A DNA stretch of 64,000 nucleotides from Powellomyces hirtus. Its lineage: Eukaryota > Chytridiomycota > Chytridiomycetes > Spizellomycetales > Powellomycetaceae. Below the pieces are notes generated by a model, which was not told the origin of the DNA, searched no databases, and saw only the letters and a program-made list of their open reading frames with translations. The stretch covers positions 1 through 64,000 of the forward strand of contig JAHLKG010000001.1 of NCBI GenBank assembly GCA_025526995.1, given 5' to 3'. Position numbers and translations under genes: made by a program. Below, piece by piece: positions 22,944-35,677 of the stretch; within the stretch, counting starts at the first letter, position 1, and each line of letters starts with the position of its first letter.

Positions 22944-23549
22944 ATTTCTTCAAACATTTTTGTGTTTTCTCGATCGTCTTTCGGACAATGACTCTCTCAT
23001 CGACGTAGATATGTAACCGTGAAGGTTGTAGTGCGGGCTCAGTGCTTCCAATGGCCCGGTGACCGACTGCTGCGATAAATCTAAATCTGTATAATTAATA
23101 TTTATACGTTGGACCTTCAAATAATGTTTTATCTGATGAAATACTCTAACAAGATAGCATCATGAAGTCATGCGGTTTTGTTGCTTGACTGATTTCAGTT
23201 TAGGTGAGCCAGTTGGGTTATTGGGATGAAGACTGCGGTAACGCGGAACTCCACGCGGTGCAAAGCCACATTTGAACAGCAAGCTTCGAAATTTCACACA
23301 TTTCGCACATCCCAAACGAAAACTACATTTCACACCTGTGCGGGGACCTGTTGTCGTAGGGACTTTTGCAAAGGACGCGGGGATAAGTGCTGACCTCTCA
23401 AAGCGGAACTTCTCTCCTTCCTCAATCCACCGCTTCGGTGTCTCCCTCGACCTCAACGCGAAAGGTTGGTCCCACGAGCATGCGCCAGCACCAGAGGACG
23501 CAGTGGCAACAGGGAGAACGTCACGAATCATAGCGCTGGCCAGCGCACC
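22944..23549. other. Region between thioredoxin and SLX4
   Basis: Holds the thioredoxin 3' UTR and the SLX4 5' flank. The SLX4 frame remains open upstream to 23466 without an ATG, so a non-coding or missed 5' exon is possible. A 208-codon minus-strand frame overlaps here and into SLX4; it shows no family features and looks like a shadow. Confidence 0.5.
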
Positions 23550-26500
23550 ATGGCGACTGCTAGGGAGGAGGGTCACAGGGGGCCTGAAGTAGGTCGGCCA
23601 AAGGGTCATCTGCCGGCTCATCCGATAGAAAAAGCGACCACTAAGAGCGACGCGGCTACGGGTGCTGGTAATGGAATATGGTCTATTCCAGCTGATGTGG
23701 TGACGGCCAAAAGAGGTCGCTCGGTGGAGCAGGATAGAGGGCATTCTGACGGGTCGGATTCGATCCCGACGAAGCGCGTCAAGCATTGTGTGGAAAAGCG
23801 GGCCGTTGTGAGAGAGACTACGATCACAGTGTCAACTACAACCACGAGGAAGGTTCACGCATCAACAACATGTAGAACAGAGAATGTCGGGACGGGAACA
23901 TTGCCTTCAAAGCCCCCCGCGGGGGAGGTTGGGGCCACATCTGTGATTCCGGAGAAGCGGAAAGCCGCCGAGCGACCCATGGCCATTTTTCACTTTTGCC
24001 TTGTTTGCGGAAAGGATGTTGGTTTGATGGCCACGTCCAGGCGGTACCAGCATGTCAGGCGATGCGTCGACGCGTTTTTGGAGACGAGTTCAACAGAATC
24101 GTTATGTTCGCAGCGAGAGAAAGCATTGTCTGTTCTGCACTTTTGCCCATTTTGCAAGGTTGATGTACGGGAAAGGAAGACAGCGGTTGTGCCTGCCCTT
24201 CAAGAACATCTGGCGGACTGCTCTGGCGTCACTGATCATACTTTGGATCAATTGATTAGCTTTGTTGACAGTCTCATCTCTGATGACCTGCAGTCATTAG
24301 CAGAGCGTGCATTGGTTGCCGTACAACCCGCCGCGCCAGTGGTTCTTGCGCCACGTTCAGCCAAGCCAAAGGCAGCGGAGCCTGTGCTGCTTGCTTCAGA
24401 ATCCGCAGCACCAATTGCCATTCCGCCACGTTCAGCACAGCCGGAGGATGGGGATGCGCCCGTCAAACCAGGTCACGTCATGGAGCAAGTCTGGATCGTT
24501 GTAGACTCAGACTCCGAAGAGAGGTGGGTACCGAGGATCCATCGAGAGCCCGTCAAATCCACAGCAAAGGCAGCCAAAGCCCCAAAGTCGATTCCCAAAC
24601 CTGAATTGAAGGTTCCTCGCCAAATTCGCGATCTCGTTGGCGCATCAAGGTCTCGAACAGCATCCCCGCAACCAGATGCCAAAGTGGCAGCTGCTAAAGC
24701 CGCAACGTCTCGCCGCAAAAGCTTGGCCCGGGTCGTCGTAGAGCTTGAATCAAAAGTCACGAAACGTAAAACAAAGAAGATGAAGGTCTTGCCGATAGAG
24801 TTTCACTTTCGTCTGTCGAAACTGGAGGGCAGACAGCGCAAGAAGAAGGAGATTCCAGAAGTCACCATTCAGGAAGTGAATGTCGCCCGACAGCTCGTGG
24901 AGCAAAAGGCGTGCGGAGTGCTAGGCCTGCGTTCGTCAGATGTGGAGCAATACAAGCAACAAAAGATCCACGAGTTTTTGAACAACCCCACAAACAAAGC
25001 TACCAACGTTGTACCTCAAGATGATCCGCCCGCCAGTGAAATCGTCAACATAGTCCCTTTGTGGGCACTCGCCGCGGCCCATCCAAACGACCAGCGTCTT
25101 CGATCCACCGACTTGTTTGACGAGTGTGATTATGGCATGCAGCCGTCTCAAAACTTGCTCGCACCTCGGGTCGCGCCCATGCAATTTACCCAAGAGGAGA
25201 ACAAATTGGCGAAAGAAACGGAAGGGCACATTCTTGCAGTCATGGCTGTTTATGACAGCGAAGCCCGCGAAAGGGAACGCCAGCTGGAGAAAGACATTGT
25301 GGATCTTAGGAAACGTCATGGCAAATGGGTATGCCGCTCTCATTGCATTTGGATCTTGACGTTGTTTTCCGCATTCTAACTATGGCATTTCAATTCAGTT
25401 AAAAGAACACATGAACAAGAAGAACTTGGAAATAGAGGAGATAAGAAAGAAAGCTCATGCCCGATCTACTGGCATCCAAGATGGCAGATCCGAGTATGCT
25501 TCCGCCAAAACGCGCACTAGTGACAACACAGAAGCTCTCCCGGGACCAGCTGATGCATCCGACGAACCAGCCAATGTGGAGCCTGCTCCGAAGTACTCTA
25601 TCTCGAGACTACAGGCAGAATCCCTGTTTGAACATAGACCACAACTTGTCATCGTTGCACCCGTACAAGAACGTTGGGAAGCTCATGCCATGGCTCCGGA
25701 ACCTGTGCGCGAGGAACAGATGAATGATGCTGTTCCAGATTATGAGCAAGATGCTCTGATCCCGAATGACATTGGGCACGAACCGCAAGAGATGGAACCG
25801 CCAAAGCTGGCCCTCGAAGACCTACTGCCGAACTCCATTGGTGCAGCGGGCCGGGCGGCATTGCCGAGTTTGGACGTAGCGCCTATGGAGCTGGATGCAG
25901 ACGAGCGGGCCAAGAGCCCCGAGTTGGTGGATTCACAGTACAACAGACGTTGTCAGCGCACATCGCATCCCGTGGGCAGTGTGAACGATTCAAACGTCTT
26001 CTCATCACCGCGTTCACACTGTGGCGATGTCGTCTTGGAATCGACATCGACTGTCGCATCGCCTCTACGAGCGCAAGTCAACATCCACCGCGCCTCAAAG
26101 TCCCGGCACGATGACGACCAAAACGTCTCATATGCAGTTGGCCAAGAGGAAGGCGCACCTTCCCCAATCAACATATATCCAAACGAAGGCCATCCAGCCG
26201 ATCAAAACACCATCCCTTCTCAGTCACCACAGGATGACGAAATCATTGTCCTTGACGAAGACGACACTTATCACGATCACCTCGACAATGGATTTGTAGA
26301 CGACGCTTACGATGATCACCTCGACGATGCTATTATAGACGACGGATACTTAGAGTATGACGGGAACGATGTCTGGAACGATAACGGAGAGGTGTCGCCC
26401 CAGATCGCTCTACAGGAGGCGAGCCAGCAGCATCAAAGTTCGCAGTCGGCATCAGCTATACTTCTAAGCAAAGAACCGACTCAAATGATTGAAAACTCTT

Positions 26501-27357
26501 CACCCGGCAAAACCTCAACGCTGGTTACATCCTCTCACGCCGTGAAACCTAGTTTGACGACCCGGGCAGATCCTACTTCTCCGGTTGCTCGATCAATAGA
26601 TCCCTCCGACTGGCCCCTTTGTGAACACCTTCAACATCTCCAATACCATTCCAACCACCATGACAATGTCAACAACAATAACCCACATTCCGCATCCTCT
26701 TCCTCCTCCTCCCGACCTCCTCTTACACACCACCCACAATCGCCCGTCATTGTCCTAGATGATGACCCCAATCACATCGACGACTCCTACCCAATCGATG
26801 TCGATCAAGGTATACTGGCATACGAAGGCGCAGACGAATGCGAGGGGGACGACGTGGCCTACGTGTCGGACACATCGGACCCAGTGGCTGGCATCCCGGA
26901 ACCGCCCCGCAGCCAAGGCGAACTAGACGACGATAACGCAGATGATACCCTGGACAACGAGAACGACATGCCGGTCACCGACAAGTTGTTTGCCTACATA
27001 CAAGGCCAAACGCATCTGTACAGCCGTATCCTTCGCTATGAGGTGGGTGTGCGGAACCTTGGCTGCCTTCATGTCTCCCACTCTGCTGACTTAGCATCAT
27101 GTATTGACAATCTAGCCACTTGACTTTGAAAGTCTGCACTCACAGATCGTACAAACGAAGGGATTGGCGAAATGCTCGCGGAAGGCACTTGCAGCTTTTT
27201 TGGATAGCAAGGTGCATATGAGCCCATGCAGAAACAACAATATACTTGTCGAGATTTCTAACAAGTGTCATGTACTCATTTTCAACAGGCGATCAACTAT
27301 GTGCTGCCGACCAAACCAGCCAAACTGGGTCAGAACAACCGCCGGCGTTGGCGCTGA
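23550..27357 (+). CDS. SLX4: Structure-specific endonuclease scaffold SLX4, with tandem UBZ4 fingers
   Basis: Four exons (23550-25328, 25399-27042, 27116-27211, 27289-27357) give about 1195 residues. Two CCHC zinc fingers of UBZ4 type lie near the N-terminus: C150-x2-C153-x14-H168-x3-C172 and C199-x2-C202-x17-H220-x3-C224. Long disordered, acidic stretches follow, with three hydrophobic-then-acidic SUMO-interacting motifs: VWIVVDSDSEE (about 314), EIIVLDEDD (about 874) and PVIVLDDD (about 1042). The C-terminus (about 1115-1185), with LYSRILRYEPLDFESLHSQI then CSRKALAAFLDSKAINY, matches the conserved Slx4 C-terminal domain that binds the nuclease Slx1. SLX4 scaffolds nucleases that cut Holliday junctions and other branched DNA. 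Animal SLX4 carries UBZ4 and SIM elements, while yeast Slx4 lacks the UBZs. No BTB domain is visible. The identification rests on domain order and my reading of the C-terminus. Confidence 0.82.
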
Positions 27358-27557
27358 CAGCTCTTCTTCTTAATTTCAAATGTAAATATTTATGCTGTGT
27401 TGCCTGATACTTGCGGGGTCAATGCAGTGAGAGACAACAAAGCCAGAAATAAATACCGGCCCTGACAGCTCTCTTCTACATGTGCTATATTACTGGATAC
27501 TTGCGAGACTAATGCATGTAAGAAACAACAACACAAGAAAGCACGTCTGTGTCGGCT

Positions 27558-29995
27558 TCAGAAAGTCAGATCTCGACGGTTTTCTTTCTCTGCCTGTCTC
27601 CGCATCTGCTGTTGTTTGGCATTGGCCTCCTGTTCCAATCGCAACCTTGTCTTGGTCGATTCGGCAATCTGTTTCAAAAAGATTCGGAAATGCTCCATGT
27701 ATGGCTTGAGAGCAGTTCGCTCGAAATCTAATAGTGGGACCTTCAGCTTCAAAATGTCTGTTTACTGCAATGAGTATATGGACCGCACCTTCTTCGTCCT
27801 CATCCCGCACGTCGTTTTCAGGACGCCTGTTGGCCATGTTTAGAGCACCAACGACGCCCTCCAAAGTCGGTACCGTTAGAGGGTTAAATTCCGCGCATTT
27901 CTGAGGATCGATTGGCACACAGACTCGGCCAGTTTTGGGGTGTACACAGAACGGGGACTTGAGTAAATGGTTGAGCCCGATCGAGACGTTCGCGTCAAGC
28001 CGCGGATAAAGATATCTGAAGATGATATCACGCATGGCGTTTCCGCATTGCTGGCAAGAAAATGAAGTGTGGAACATTAACGAGAGTGTTTTGCACGACG
28101 GCCTGGGTTCGTAAAGAACCGAGCTTGGTTGGGGCGTTCTTACCCGAGAGCGACGCATTTCTTTGACCAGCATCTTCCATCTGTCTACGGACGACATCAC
28201 TTCTTCGGGGGAGGATTCGAGGTTATTCTTCCATTGCGCATCCATTCTCGATCGCAGCTCTTAAGACATGCAGAAATAGAAAATTAGCTCACAGGTTGCG
28301 TTTCAATACAGACACAAGATAGTGTGCATACCGATATCAGGGACGAATGCAAGAACTTTCGTCCATCGTTCTCGTGTTCCGAGCGAGTCCATTTCATGCA
28401 GGACTGTTTTTGTAAAGTGTTTGTGCAAAACTTTTTGGTATGCGCGACTGCACAAGAAAAAGGACATCATGAGTACTTTCATTAGCTTCGACAGCGGAGC
28501 CAAAATTTCAAACGAGGACGGAAGTGCGCAATGTGTTACCGTAAAGAAGCATGGAAGACAGCTGGTGGTCTTTCTCCCAACTCGCGCTGATTTGGTCGTC
28601 GAGGCTTCTTCGGTCGCCGATGTTCATCATCCGAATCATCATTGTCCAGTCGCTCCTTTTTCGTTCTGTATTCATCCTCCTCGTCTTCGTCATCATCGTC
28701 CTCGTCAGAAGTGGGTTCCATAGCCTCCCTGTTCGCGTCCCGCTCATCAGCAGAGTCTTCTGCCATAGCGTGCACAAAATCATCGTCGCTGCCGTCATCG
28801 TGTGCCACATGGTGGTTGTTGCGGTTGCCGCTATTGCTTTTACTGGTGCTATCGCTGACGACAACGCTCAAGAACTGAACAATGGACGCACGCGCCTCGA
28901 CCGAGAGTTTCCGCGCTCGCTCGTCAGATACCCAGCAATGGACACCTCGTCTCCCACTGTACACCCACAGAAGATGCTGGAATCCGAAGTCATCTATGAA
29001 CCCGCAACGTAACATGTAAGCTTCTGCTATCCGCGCAGAGAGTGTACCTACCCAACGACGTACCTCTCAATGCTCGATCCAAGATCTTGATGGCAACAGT
29101 CATGAAATCCCAGCATTTGAGACAAATTTCAGCAGCACTATGGTGAAACAGAGAAAGACTGAGCACCTTAGAAACCCCGCTTGGCTCGTCACTTGGAACA
29201 GTACCTGCAACACGTTCGAACATCATCGTAATCCGTCATATCAATATCAAACACCAGCTCTCGTTCTCGCGCGGTGAATGCCCCCGGTAAAACAGTTTTC
29301 TTATCTTTCGGCTAGACAAGGTGGGAGATTGAGTACGATGTCCCACGCGACCATCGCTCGCTACCGGCCCATACGAGGTTCAACAACATACTTGCAAATT
29401 GTATACAGCTCCGATATCGATCTTCACCGGGCACATTCGCAAGATCTCATGCTTCAGATCTTCGGCTGATGCAAAGGATTGGAAACGGATGTACACATCG
29501 GATGCCAAGGTAAAACTCCACTCGCGTTTGGCAAAGTAGGCGTTGTCAACTACAACAAGTGAAAAGCATGAGACCCCGAATAGATTGAGTTATGTATACA
29601 CCGATTTGGGACTCACGATTCCCATAACCGAGCCAGCGATAGAAGTCAGCAAACGGGAACAGCTTCTGGTAGAATATCCGTAGAAGGGTGAGAAACTGCT
29701 CGTCTGAAACCGATATTGTTCTGAAGGGTACATTCTGGTTCAGCAAAAAATCCAACGCATATGATCCCTCATGCTACGCAACTCACTTCATGGCTTGTTC
29801 CGGAGCAGGTGGGGCTGACGACCCTTGCATAACTTCGGAGTCTGTCTCATGGGCACCATTAGTCGTTCTCAGTCTCTTGGAGGCCCCATCCAGGCTGCCA
29901 GCAGCGGATCGTTTAGCCCCATTTTCTCCATCGCTCTCCCCTTCCTTCTCTGTATTGTCACTCAAGGTAGCCAGGAGGTCGCTTTCGTTCGGCAT
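27558..29995 (-). CDS. PRI1: DNA primase small (catalytic) subunit
   Basis: Ten exons (29995-29787, 29720-29617, 29549-29392, 29311-29205, 29137-29064, 28993-28540, 28447-28332, 28259-28144, 28050-27789, 27727-27558) give about 589 residues. Catalytic aspartates lie in [14 protein letters not shown]. The zinc-binding cluster is [13 protein letters not shown], and [19 protein letters not shown] and [20 protein letters not shown] are near-invariant in the family. The subunit makes the RNA primer for DNA polymerase alpha. It is longer than the roughly 410-420 residues of yeast or human proteins because of a 65-residue acidic N-terminus and an Asp/Glu-rich, then Lys/Arg-rich insertion in exon 6 (about residues 260-360). 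For the last intron, a 61-nt version (acceptor at 27728-27729) was chosen; a closer acceptor would need a 31-nt intron. Convergent with SLX4. Confidence 0.95.
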
Positions 29996-30303
29996 TGTTT
30001 TTGTAATTCTACTTACGCCGAAAAGCTGCAAAGAGGGAACTTGGGTAGAACTTGTCCAGAATGTCCGAACGGAGATTGCTGCGCAACACGTGAAGGCCTT
30101 GGGAAGCTACTATAGTCGCGCGTGTTCCTTCTCTGCTACAACTGGGATGTGATACAACCCCGATAGATTGAAAGACAAAATTCATGTGTGTAATTCTAAA
30201 TGCGATAATATATGTGTGTTTGCGGGTAACTATATCGGGTGTTGGTAACTTAGTCTGTGTTCGTGTAAATACACTCGATGCGTGTGAGATAGAATGCCAG
30301 CAT
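29996..30303. other. Spacer between primase and BTB genes
   Basis: Both flanking genes are on the minus strand, so this holds the primase promoter and the BTB gene 3' UTR. No gene seen. Confidence 0.55.
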
Positions 30304-31571
30304 TTACGTGCGCTCAAGGATTTCTACCATGATCTCTGAGAAATCAGGATAACTCGCTGAATTGGCAAGAATCGCTTTGAAGGTGTCGCTGGATTTGATC
30401 TGAGCAAAATGTTCGACGACGTAGTTCATGAACCGACTTCGCAGATGCGGTGAAGTCCCTCCGAATTTGAAGAGAAATCGTACTGCAGTGTCAGGTGTCA
30501 TGTTCTCAAGGAGCTGTCGGACTGCACGCTCGCGGAGAGAATGACAGCCGTAACTATCGGCAACCCGCATGACTCGTTCTACGGCGTCGATCTCGTCGGA
30601 ACAGAAGGGATCCTCGACGCACCTCTCGATTTTCTCGGTGTATAGAAATCGAATGAGAACTCGGAACGCCCATAGATCTGGATAGTCTACTGCGATCACC
30701 TGATGTGCAGATGGAACGGGAGCAGACTCGCTCATTGCGTTTGAACTGTTTACAGAGTCTCCAGTGCTTTCCATTTTGATACTTCTCATAATCTCGTTTT
30801 CGGCTTCCTCATCCGTCTCCATAGAATGGCTTATTCCCACTACCGGTGACACCTTACTGAACAATCGTCGGAAATAGTGACTGCGCATGGCCAAAATGGC
30901 TCTATTGGCAAAGATCTCGCACGGTCCAATCTGAAGGCGAACATCAGCGAAGGAGGTGTCCTCGAAAAGATCATCCATAGTTCGATCACCAATCGCCGGT
31001 CCAGCCGGAGAAGAAGACTCTTCGGTTTTGGACATGTCCTCATCGTTGCAAAATACTTTTGTCAGAACGGTCAGCTCGTCTGTTTCCAACTCTTCCCACA
31101 GGTTGCAGAAAGGTGTCGAAAATGCTTCTGTTGTACAGGGCGTTTCGTCCAGACCAGTCCATACAAGGCGCTGCAGCCCCCCAGTGGATACAGTCTTTTC
31201 TTTCTTGTTGCTCACTCCCCGAAGTTTGACAACGGTTTCCGCTGATCTCCGCCAACTGGAGAGTGCCCAATCGCTAGCTCCCGGTATCGCTGTTACGCTG
31301 ACAGACAATTCCTTGTCGGTGCTTCGCAGCGTTATTCGATACTGCTTTCCATCAAGAGAGAGAGTTGGGCTTTCGACGTTTACTCTCTTTCCCATGTGTC
31401 GGAAGTTGGTGAGCTTCCAAGTATGTACTAGAAAGATCAATTTAAAACGTAAAAACAACCCGGGAGATACGGCAGCGGGGACCCTTTACCAATGTAGCCG
31501 GAAGTCTCAGTCTCAAGGACAGGCAGTAAGATATCAGGAGAAGCCGCCATATCCTCCTCGTCGTTCGTCAT
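30304..31571 (-). CDS. BTB/POZ domain protein, possible MATH-BTB type
   Basis: Two exons (31571-31490, 31427-30304) give about 401 residues. The N-terminal 100 residues start YIVHTWKLTNFRHMGKRV, which resembles the first strand of MATH domains, though the rest is hard to assign. A BTB fold follows: DLFEDTSFADVRLQIGPCEIFANRAILAMRSHYFRRLFS, then LWAFRVLIRFLYTEKIE, with an acidic insertion between its halves. A BACK-like helical region ends the protein. BTB proteins often serve as Cullin-3 substrate adaptors, and MATH-BTB proteins bind substrate through the MATH domain. That role is inferred here from family, not shown. The gene is head-to-head with the proteasome gene, 174 bp apart. Confidence 0.85.
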
Positions 31572-31745
31572 TTCGTCCACTTTTTGTGATTTCTTTTTGC
31601 TGGGGCTCCAGCCTGAATAAAATATCGAAGCGCTCACACAGACACGCCCAACCAGCCGAGCGACGCGTCTACTCACAGAAGTTTACAGCTGCTCCAGTGT
31701 CAATCCCATCCCATTCACATATACACTACGACCACTTTGTAAGAT
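31572..31745. promoter_or_regulatory. Short bidirectional promoter (BTB gene / proteasome alpha-2)
   Basis: Only 174 bp separate two divergent start codons. No TATA box or known proteasome control element (PACE) was recognised. Confidence 0.6.
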
Positions 31746-32762
31746 ATGGCTGACCGATATTCCTTCTCTCTCACCACCTTCTCGCCATCCGGCAAGTTGG
31801 TGCAGATCGAGCACGCTCTGAGCGCGGTAGCTCAGGGTGTCACCAGTGTGGGAATCAAAGGTATTTGGATGGCAGCGAAGTTTAACGAGGCCTCGCCAGT
31901 GGGGCAGCCCAGGTCGCAGTCCCAGATGACTCTGAAGAACCCAATGAGGAGGCGGGGCACACAAAGTCTATCCGAACGTATATTTATGAACGATTTCCTC
32001 AATTAGCAACAAATGGGATCGTCATTGCAACCGAAAAGAAGACTCCCTCATTCCTGGTGGACGACACAACCACCGAGAAAGTGACGCTCATCTGCCCGAA
32101 CATTGGCATGGTTTACTCGGGCATGGGACCAGATGCTCGTGTGCTCGTTGACAAGGCCCGAAAGAGTGCGCAAGAATACAAGCAGATCTACCATGAGGAA
32201 CCGCCGACAGCAATTTTGGTGAAGGACGTTGCAAGCGTCATGCAGGAGTTCACTCAGAGCGGGTAAGGAGATGGATAGGTCCTGAGCACGGCGAGATGAA
32301 TCTGTAGCCTTAAAATCTTGCTTCTACTACCAGTGGTGTACGACCTTTTGGCGTTTCCCTTCTCATTGCCGGTTTTGATGAGACCGGCCCAACTCTATAC
32401 CAAGTCGACCCGTCAGGTTCATATTGGGCGTGGAAAGCCAGTGCAATTGGCAAAAACATGGTGAACGCAAAGACTTTCCTGGAAAAGAGGTTCGTGAGCA
32501 AAACTCTTCCCTGATAGCCACATACGACCTAACTCGGCGATGATTTAGGTATAACGAGACGATGGAGATTGAAGACGCTGTGCATACAGCCATCCTCACT
32601 CTGAAAGAAGGATTCGAAGGACAAATGACAGAATCAACCATTGAGATCGGAGTGGCGCAGATTGTGGAAGAAGTATCTCAAGAAGGCGTCAGATCAAAGG
32701 TCGGACGGTTCAAGAAGCTGAACGCTCCAGAGATCAAGGATTACCTGGCCAACATCGCGTAA
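31746..32762 (+). CDS. PRE8: 20S proteasome subunit alpha type-2
   Basis: Four exons (31746-31860, 32007-32262, 32334-32489, 32549-32762) give 246 residues, close to the family length. The start [20 protein letters not shown] is diagnostic of alpha-2, and the alpha-ring gate and assembly signature continues as [31 protein letters not shown] and [18 protein letters not shown] are also typical. Alpha subunits are not catalytic: they form the outer rings, control substrate entry and bind the 19S cap. No anomaly is seen. Confidence 0.97.
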
Positions 32763-32945
32763 CTTCCCTTAATACATCAATCTGTCCATCTATTTGCGAG
32801 CATGTGCCGGCAAGTCACTGTTGTGCGTTAGATACAATTTTCAATCCAGCATTGGGACATGGGTAATTTACAATACTATGCAACTCTATGTACGCCTTTC
32901 TTCATATGGAACTCCCAGTGGTCGCTCCCAGTGGTTGTTCTCAAT

Positions 32946-35677
32946 CTAGGAAATCCTTCGCTTTTTGACAACAGTGGTGTACGCCTGGATCTGGTCGCCT
33001 TCTTGAATGCCATCAAAGCCTTCAAACGCCATTCCGCACTCCAGGCCTTTGGATGCTTCATTGATGTCCTTCTTGTGATGCTTGAAAGTCTTGAGGCGGC
33101 CTGTGGGGAAAGAAAACGCATAAGAAGGTCGCCGGATGACTCAAGACATGAAGAGCTTTCCAAAACTTACCATCATACACAACCTCGCCATCGCGAACCA
33201 CCCGCACGCTGTTGGAACGCATCATTTTGCCTGTGCTGATCCTGCAGCCCGCAATCACCTCAACCTGCTTGCCCTTGGTGTTGATGTTGAACACCTGCAA
33301 GACGTCCGCCTCGCCGTTGACTTCGGTGGAGATGTCCGGTGGAAGGAGATCCGAGAGCATGTCTTTAAGGTCGTCCAACAGCTTGTATATGATCTGATGA
33401 GACCGGATTTCAACGCCCGAGCTTGTGGCGTACGATAGCGTGCGCTTGTCGGTTTGGAGGTTGAAGGCAATGATGGTAGCTGTGGGTGAAGAATAGTTAG
33501 GGTTGCGCACAGTTGATGTATGGTTTGCACGCAAGCTCTCACAATTTGTCGCAACCGCAGAATCCACATCCGAATCCGTGACTGCACCGACCCCAGATCC
33601 CACAATATTGGCACGGACTTCATGGGCAGGAAGACCGTTAACGGCATCCGACAACGCCTCCAACGAACCATGAACGTCAGCCTTCAGGAAGATATTCTTC
33701 ACCGGGATGACCTTCTCCTCGCTCGCCGGCTCGCTGTCGGCGCTGTCGGGATCTTTCTCGTCGGCACGATCCTGCTTCTCTTTGGACCGCTTCTCGTTCA
33801 ACAGCTTGATATCGTTGACGGCCTGGTCGCGCCGCGCGCGCTCGGTGCGGCCATCGACGACTTTCTTGGCAGCCTCTAGAATGGATTTGGGGAGTTCGCT
33901 TGGTTTGCGAGGAGCGCCAACAATGGTCTTGGCGGCGTCCTGTTATAGAGAACAACATGCGTCACAAAGGAGGGTTGTGAAACGACGAAAAGTTTTTCAA
34001 AGGCCCACTTACCGCATCGATGCCCAGAACCTCATCGCCAGCGGCCGGCAGTTCACGCCATCCCATCACTTCGACCGGCAAAGAGGGACCGGCCTCGAGG
34101 ACCTCCACGCCATGCTCATCATGCATAACCCTTACTTTGCTCCACGTGGTACCCGCCACAACGACTGTGCCGGGTTTCAGAGTCCCGCGCCTGACCAACA
34201 CTGTGGCAACGTTGCCTTTTCCCCGAACGAGTTTGGATTCTACTACGACACCCTCTACGGCGCCGCTGGCATCACCACGGATATCCATCACTTCCGCCAA
34301 CGTAATGATCGTTTCCTCCAATTCATCGAGTCCCTTCCCAGTGAGGCCGGAAACCTGGACGGCAGGGATGTCACCGCCAAATTCCTCCAAGACGACTTCA
34401 TAACGCAAAAGTCCCTCTTTGAGTTTGCGAATGTCGACATCGGGCTTGTCGCACTTGTTGATAGCGACAATGATGGGGACATTAGCTTTCAACGAATGCT
34501 TGATGGCTTCGACCGTTTGCGGCATTACGCCGTCGTCGGCCGCAACGACCAGAACAACAATGTCGGTGATCTGCGCGCCGCGAGCCCGCATGGCAGAGAA
34601 CGCTGCGTGGCCAGGGGTATCTAAAAAGGTGATTCGCTTCTTTGACGGGAGCAAGACTGAGAAAGCACCAATGTGCTGCGTGATCCCACCCGCTTCGCCA
34701 GCCGCCACGGATGTTTTTCGCAGAGCGTCTAGCAATGTCGTTTTGCCGTGGTCGACGTGACCCATGATGGTGACGACGGGCGGTCTCGGGCTATAGTCCG
34801 TCCAATCTTCGGGCTCTGGTCGCGCGACCACATCCACGTCCGAAACAGCAGGCACGATCGGGTTCATGCCGTACTCCAAGACGATCAAACTCGCCATCTC
34901 ACTGTGCAGAACGAAATGGGGCTCGGTGTTCTCGAGTCCCAGCTGTCGCATCTTGGCGGCGAGTTTCGGGTATGTTACACCAATGAGGGTGCTGAGGTTC
35001 ACGACGCTGATGCCGTCCTGGAGATAGACGTCCTTTTCAACAGGCACGACGGGCATCTTCGACTTTTTTATGGGTGCATAGGCCTGCTTGTGCTGCTGAT
35101 TCCCACCCTTCTTCTCCAATGCGCGTTCTAGTTTCGCTCGATCCTTGGCCTTTCCAGTAGGTCGTTCCCAATCATGCCCTGCCTTCCTGTCTGGTCGCAG
35201 GCCTGGCCTGTCCTTCTCCTTATAGTTGCTTCTCTCTGACTGCGAGCTGTTGGACCTGTTACTGTCGTAGGATCTATCGCTTTGCCCAAACCTGGGTTGA
35301 TTTGTCTGCGACGGGTGCGCGGATCTTGCCGTCTGCTCTCTAAACGGTTCTCGTCCCTCCGGCCGTTCCCAGTCCCGGTTTTCGCGAGGAGGCGGTCGTG
35401 AGCTGAATCCCGGTCTTGGACCATATCCCGGGCTCTGGTCAAATCCCGGTCTTGAACCAAATCCCGGTCTCTCATCCCTGTTGTCTGGTGGTTGCTGAGA
35501 AGGACGTGGAGCAGGCGCCCGCTGCTGCTGCTCGTGACCCCATCCGCCTACCGGTCGACTGGTTGAAAAGCAGCGAGCGCAGCCGCCGGGCCGGGTAGAT
35601 TCCAGCTCCAGCGCCCGGAGAGACAAGAGCAAATTAAGGCGCCTGAGCAGCATCGATGATGACTGCGTTGACGACAT
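32946..35677 (-). CDS. IFM1: Mitochondrial translation initiation factor IF-2
   Basis: Four exons (35677-34013, 33939-33543, 33479-33171, 33100-32946) give about 841 residues. The N-terminus is an Arg/Leu/Ser-rich presequence ([20 protein letters not shown]...CFSTSRP). A disordered linker follows with repeated [12 protein letters not shown] units and Arg/Ser-rich sequence (residues 60-190). The IF-2 N-domain starts at [20 protein letters not shown]. The GTPase domain shows [17 protein letters not shown] and NKCDKPD. Domains II to IV follow, including [13 protein letters not shown] and, in exon 4, [23 protein letters not shown]-2 delivers initiator tRNA to the small mitochondrial ribosomal subunit. 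The ATG at 35677 is the first in frame that begins a plausible presequence. Confidence 0.95.

Noticed and set aside
23160..23786. 208-codon minus-strand frame
   Set aside because: It overlaps the SLX4 5' coding region in antisense and has no family features; the SLX4 frame explains this sequence.
27728..27788. 31-nt intron alternative at the end of the primase gene (acceptor AACAG at 27758-27759)
   Set aside because: Too short for a spliceosomal intron in this context. The 61-nt intron ending at 27728 keeps frame and restores the conserved [10 protein letters not shown] region.
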